Source: Akkermansia muciniphila | GTDB lineage: Bacteria > Verrucomicrobiota > Verrucomicrobiia > Verrucomicrobiales > Verrucomicrobiaceae | Direction: 5' to 3' | Assembly (NCBI GenBank): GCA_945882215.1 | Contig: CAMCWM010000040.1 | Location: 1 to 34,420, forward strand | Length of the DNA stretch: 34,420 bases | The notes under the pieces: generated by a model | The model's input: the letters and a program-made list of their open reading frames with translations, nothing else | The model's database searches: none | What the model was told of the DNA's origin: nothing | Part shown: positions 32,157 to 34,420 of the stretch, in pieces | How the letters are laid out: each line of letters opens with the position of its first letter | How positions within the stretch are numbered: position 1 is the stretch's first letter | Position numbers and translations under genes: made by a program

Positions 32157-34420
32157 ATGAACGTCACGCTGCTCTCCCGCCTTCGTCGCGCCCGCTGGGT
32201 GCATGTGCTGCATCTGCTCGTCTTCACCTGCTGGGTGGCGAACCCGTTTCCTGGCGCGATGAGCTACTGGACGGACTCAAACAGCGATGGCGTCAAAGAA
32301 GAAGTGGCCAATCCGCCGGAGGGTGACTCATGGTGGGATCAAGATTCTGATGGTGACAATCTGACCAACGCACAAGAGGCACTCTACGGCTCCGATCCGT
32401 ATTCGATCGACAGCGATCATGACGGCCTGCGTGATGATGCGGAGCAGCAGCTCTCCGATCCCACGGCACCCTTTGATCCGTGGCTGTGGGACAGCAACGG
32501 CAATGGTTTCAGTGATCATGATGAATTGTATCAGCGGCTTCAGGGCTACACCCCGGTGGTGAACTACTCCACCCTGGCAGCGGGCAGTTTCTTCAGTTAT
32601 TCCGACGCGGATGGCGACGACCTCAAGAACCACGAGGACTCCGATCCGCTCAATATGGACCGCGACAATGATGGCGTCCTCAATTGGAACGACACGGGCT
32701 ACATGGATGACCCGAACAACGGTTACACGCCGCCACCGGAAAACAACGACCCCGGCGTGTGGATCGGCGGCAACTGGTATCCCACCGGCACCATGGACAG
32801 CGATGGCGACGGTACGCCGGATCAGTACGACTCATTCCCCTTCGGCAGCTATTGGTACAATGGCATGGAATTCGGCGGAAGCTGGAGCGACCGCGACAAC
32901 GACGGCATTCCCGATACGGCGGACAGTTATCCCGATGGCAGCCACTGGTACAACGGGGTGGAGTACAGCGGCACGATGGTGGACCAGGATGGCGATGGCG
33001 TGCCCGACTGGACTGACCCCTGGCCGTCGGTCGCGGGGAGTTACTGGTACAATGGCAGCGAGTATCCTGGCGCTTGGAACGACCAGGACGGAGATGGCAT
33101 CCCAGACCCTGCTGACCCCTCGCCCAATGGAAGCTACTGGTGGAACGGCACGGAATATCTCGGCGCGTGGGTGGACCAGGATGGCGATGGCACGCCTGAT
33201 CCCTTTGATGCTTTTCCCACCACGGCGGGCAGCTACTGGTGGAACGGCACGGAGTATGGCGGCTCCTGGGCGGACGCGGACAACGATGGAACACCGGATG
33301 CCTTCGATGCCACGCCCAACGGCGGCTACTGGTACAACGGCACCGAGTATGCTGGCACCTGGAGTGACACGGACAATGACGGCGTCCCGGATGCCGCCGA
33401 TGCCACACCGAACGGCAGTTACTGGTACAACGGCACCGAGTATGCTGGCATCTGGAGTGACGTGGACAATGATGGTGTGCCGGATGCCGCTGATTTTTGG
33501 ATGTGGGATCCTTGGAACGGCGCGCCACACTTCAACTACAATGGCACCGATTATGCCGGTGACTGGATCGACCGTGACAACGACACCATTCCCGATGCGG
33601 CGGACGCCTGGCCCGACGATGCTGAGAACAACGCGGACAACGACGGCGACGGCCTGAGCAACTACGCCGAGAACACGCAGCACGGCACCGATCCCGGCAA
33701 CGTGGACAGCGACGGCGAGGGCCTCACCGATTTTGAGGAGTTGTACACCTACCACACCAATCCGCTGGCGGAGAAGACCAGCCCCAACCAAGTTTACACA
33801 GACTTTTACATCGTCGATCAAACGGACAGCGACGGCGATCAAATCCCCGACCGCATCGAACAGTGGTACGCCGGCCAGGGGTACGGCATGAGCGCGAACG
33901 ACGCGAACGACGCGTTGGGGGACTTGGACGGGGACGGCTACAGCAACCGCGAGGCTTACTTCAACGGCTGGAACTTCACGGCGCATCTCAACCAGTATGA
34001 CAATGACGCGGACGGCATCCTCGACGTGCTGGAGGACACCTGGAGCGTGAGCTATCCGGGCATCCTGAGCAGCGCGAACTTTGGTGACGCGGTGCAGGAT
34101 TACGACAACGACGGCCTTATGAACTTTGAGGAAGTGGCGCTGGGCCTCAATCCAGGCAACGCGAGCAGCCGCATCACGGGCGTGTGTGATTTGCAGGAAT
34201 GGGCGTGGCGCGGGATCATTTACCAGACAGGCGTCATTGCCTGCAGCAGCGTGCCGCCGGAGTGGAACGTGGTGAACGACGCGGACAACACGCATGCTCC
34301 GGACGGGCTGGAGAGCTTCGTGGCGGCGCTCAACGCGAACCCGGCACCGGTGGCGCTGCCACTGCGTCTGGCGGGCGGTGACTATGACGGCGATGGCATG
34401 CCCGACGTGTGGGAGCATCA
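32157..34420 (+). CDS. Large Asp-rich tandem-repeat surface protein, 3' truncated by window edge
   Basis: Open from ATG 32157 to the last base (754 codons and 2 extra bases, no stop). A hydrophobic segment near the N-terminus (WVHVLHLLVFTCWVANPFPGAM) is a probable signal peptide. The rest is rich in DxDxDG motifs resembling thrombospondin type 3/EF-hand-like calcium-binding loops (DSDGDN, DSDHDG, DRDNDG). A core block at 32844-33530 consists of seven tandem units, mostly 31 residues (93 bases), with consensus GSYWYNGTEYxGxWxDxDxDGxPDxxDxxPN; units at 32937 and 33129 are 33 residues and the last is longer. A divergent eighth unit follows. The last two full units are nearly identical in DNA, suggesting recent duplication. 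Likely exported and calcium-bound; partner and function unknown. It could be the front of a still larger protein. Confidence 0.85.
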   Translation, partial: MNVTLLSRLRRARWVHVLHLLVFTCWVANPFPGAMSYWTDSNSDGVKEEVANPPEGDSWWDQDSDGDNLTNAQEALYGSDPYSIDSDHDGLRDDAEQQLSDPTAPFDPWLWDSNGNGFSDHDELYQRLQGYTPVVNYSTLAAGSFFSYSDADGDDLKNHEDSDPLNMDRDNDGVLNWNDTGYMDDPNNGYTPPPENNDPGVWIGGNWYPTGTMDSDGDGTPDQYDSFPFGSYWYNGMEFGGSWSDRDNDGIPDTADSYPDGSHWYNGVEYSGTMVDQDGDGVPDWTDPWPSVAGSYWYNGSEYPGAWNDQDGDGIPDPADPSPNGSYWWNGTEYLGAWVDQDGDGTPDPFDAFPTTAGSYWWNGTEYGGSWADADNDGTPDAFDATPNGGYWYNGTEYAGTWSDTDNDGVPDAADATPNGSYWYNGTEYAGIWSDVDNDGVPDAADFWMWDPWNGAPHFNYNGTDYAGDWIDRDNDTIPDAADAWPDDAENNADNDGDGLSNYAENTQHGTDPGNVDSDGEGLTDFEELYTYHTNPLAEKTSPNQVYTDFYIVDQTDSDGDQIPDRIEQWYAGQGYGMSANDANDALGDLDGDGYSNREAYFNGWNFTAHLNQYDNDADGILDVLEDTWSVSYPGILSSANFGDAVQDYDNDGLMNFEEVALGLNPGNASSRITGVCDLQEWAWRGIIYQTGVIACSSVPPEWNVVNDADNTHAPDGLESFVAALNANPAPVALPLRLAGGDYDGDGMPDVWEH

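Noticed and set aside
32844..33530. CRISPR-like or non-coding repeat array
   Set aside because: Repeat period is 93 or 99 bases, in frame and with codon-level conservation, so the repeats are protein-coding.
32611..33657. A Thr/Arg-rich plus-strand protein in the repeat region
   Set aside because: It is an out-of-frame reading of the large repeat gene; the Asp/Gly-rich frame from 32157 has coherent repeats and a signal peptide.
32832..34418. A long Val/Ala-rich minus-strand protein
   Set aside because: It is the antisense shadow of the repeat gene, whose periodicity creates a long open frame by chance.

Overview
The window reads as part of a high-GC Verrucomicrobia chromosome (class Verrucomicrobiae, Prosthecobacter/Verrucomicrobium-like). 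This is an inference from gene content: a Tat-exported DUF1501 protein coupled to a DUF1549/DUF1553 protein, a sulfatase, two Gfo/Idh/MocA oxidoreductases, a PocR-like AraC regulator, and many starts without a clear Shine-Dalgarno. No species-level call is possible from the sequence alone.

Layout. (1) 1-408: 3' end of ndk, then a complete tRNA-Leu(UAA). (2) 350-7568: a compact integrated element of about 7.2 kb, bounded by a 59-bp direct repeat of the tRNA 3' part. All its recognisable genes lie on the minus strand: tyrosine integrase, an unknown protein overlapping it by 4 bp, an AlpA/excisionase-like HTH protein, a P4/D5-type primase-helicase, a small unknown protein and a secreted Snc-type nuclease. 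No capsid or terminase genes are visible, so it looks like a satellite or plasmid-like integrative element. (3) 7.6-12.1 kb: AraC regulator, two convergent Gfo/Idh/MocA oxidoreductases, a small hypothetical and a GNAT acetyltransferase. (4) 12.1-15.8 kb: DUF1501 and DUF1549/DUF1553 genes overlapping by ATGA, then a small membrane protein. (5) 15.8-23.6 kb, minus strand: gcvT, gcvH, an aspartyl/asparaginyl beta-hydroxylase, gcvP, sulfatase, a DUF3828-like secreted protein and the RNase P RNA gene rnpB. (6) 23.8-30.3 kb: M3 oligopeptidase, MFS transporter, thioredoxin reductase, L,D-transpeptidase lipoprotein, rhodanese and CorA-type transporter. (7) 30.3-34.4 kb: palindrome-rich DNA, two minus-strand genes (a collagen-like protein with a duplicated module and a helical protein with a polyproline tail) and, divergently, a very large Asp-rich repeat protein that runs off the window end.

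How it fits together. The gcv genes encode three components of the glycine cleavage system, with a 2-oxoglutarate-dependent hydroxylase gene inserted between gcvH and gcvP and a near-perfect palindrome just upstream of it. The most unusual parts are the tRNA-Leu element, whose two ends carry matching motif pairs at 11-bp pitch, and the right-hand end, where a protein of tandem 31-residue WYNG/DxDxDG units is divergent from a collagen-like protein and a helical protein. Both deserve comparison against other genomes. No CRISPR array, rRNA operon or insertion sequence was seen.
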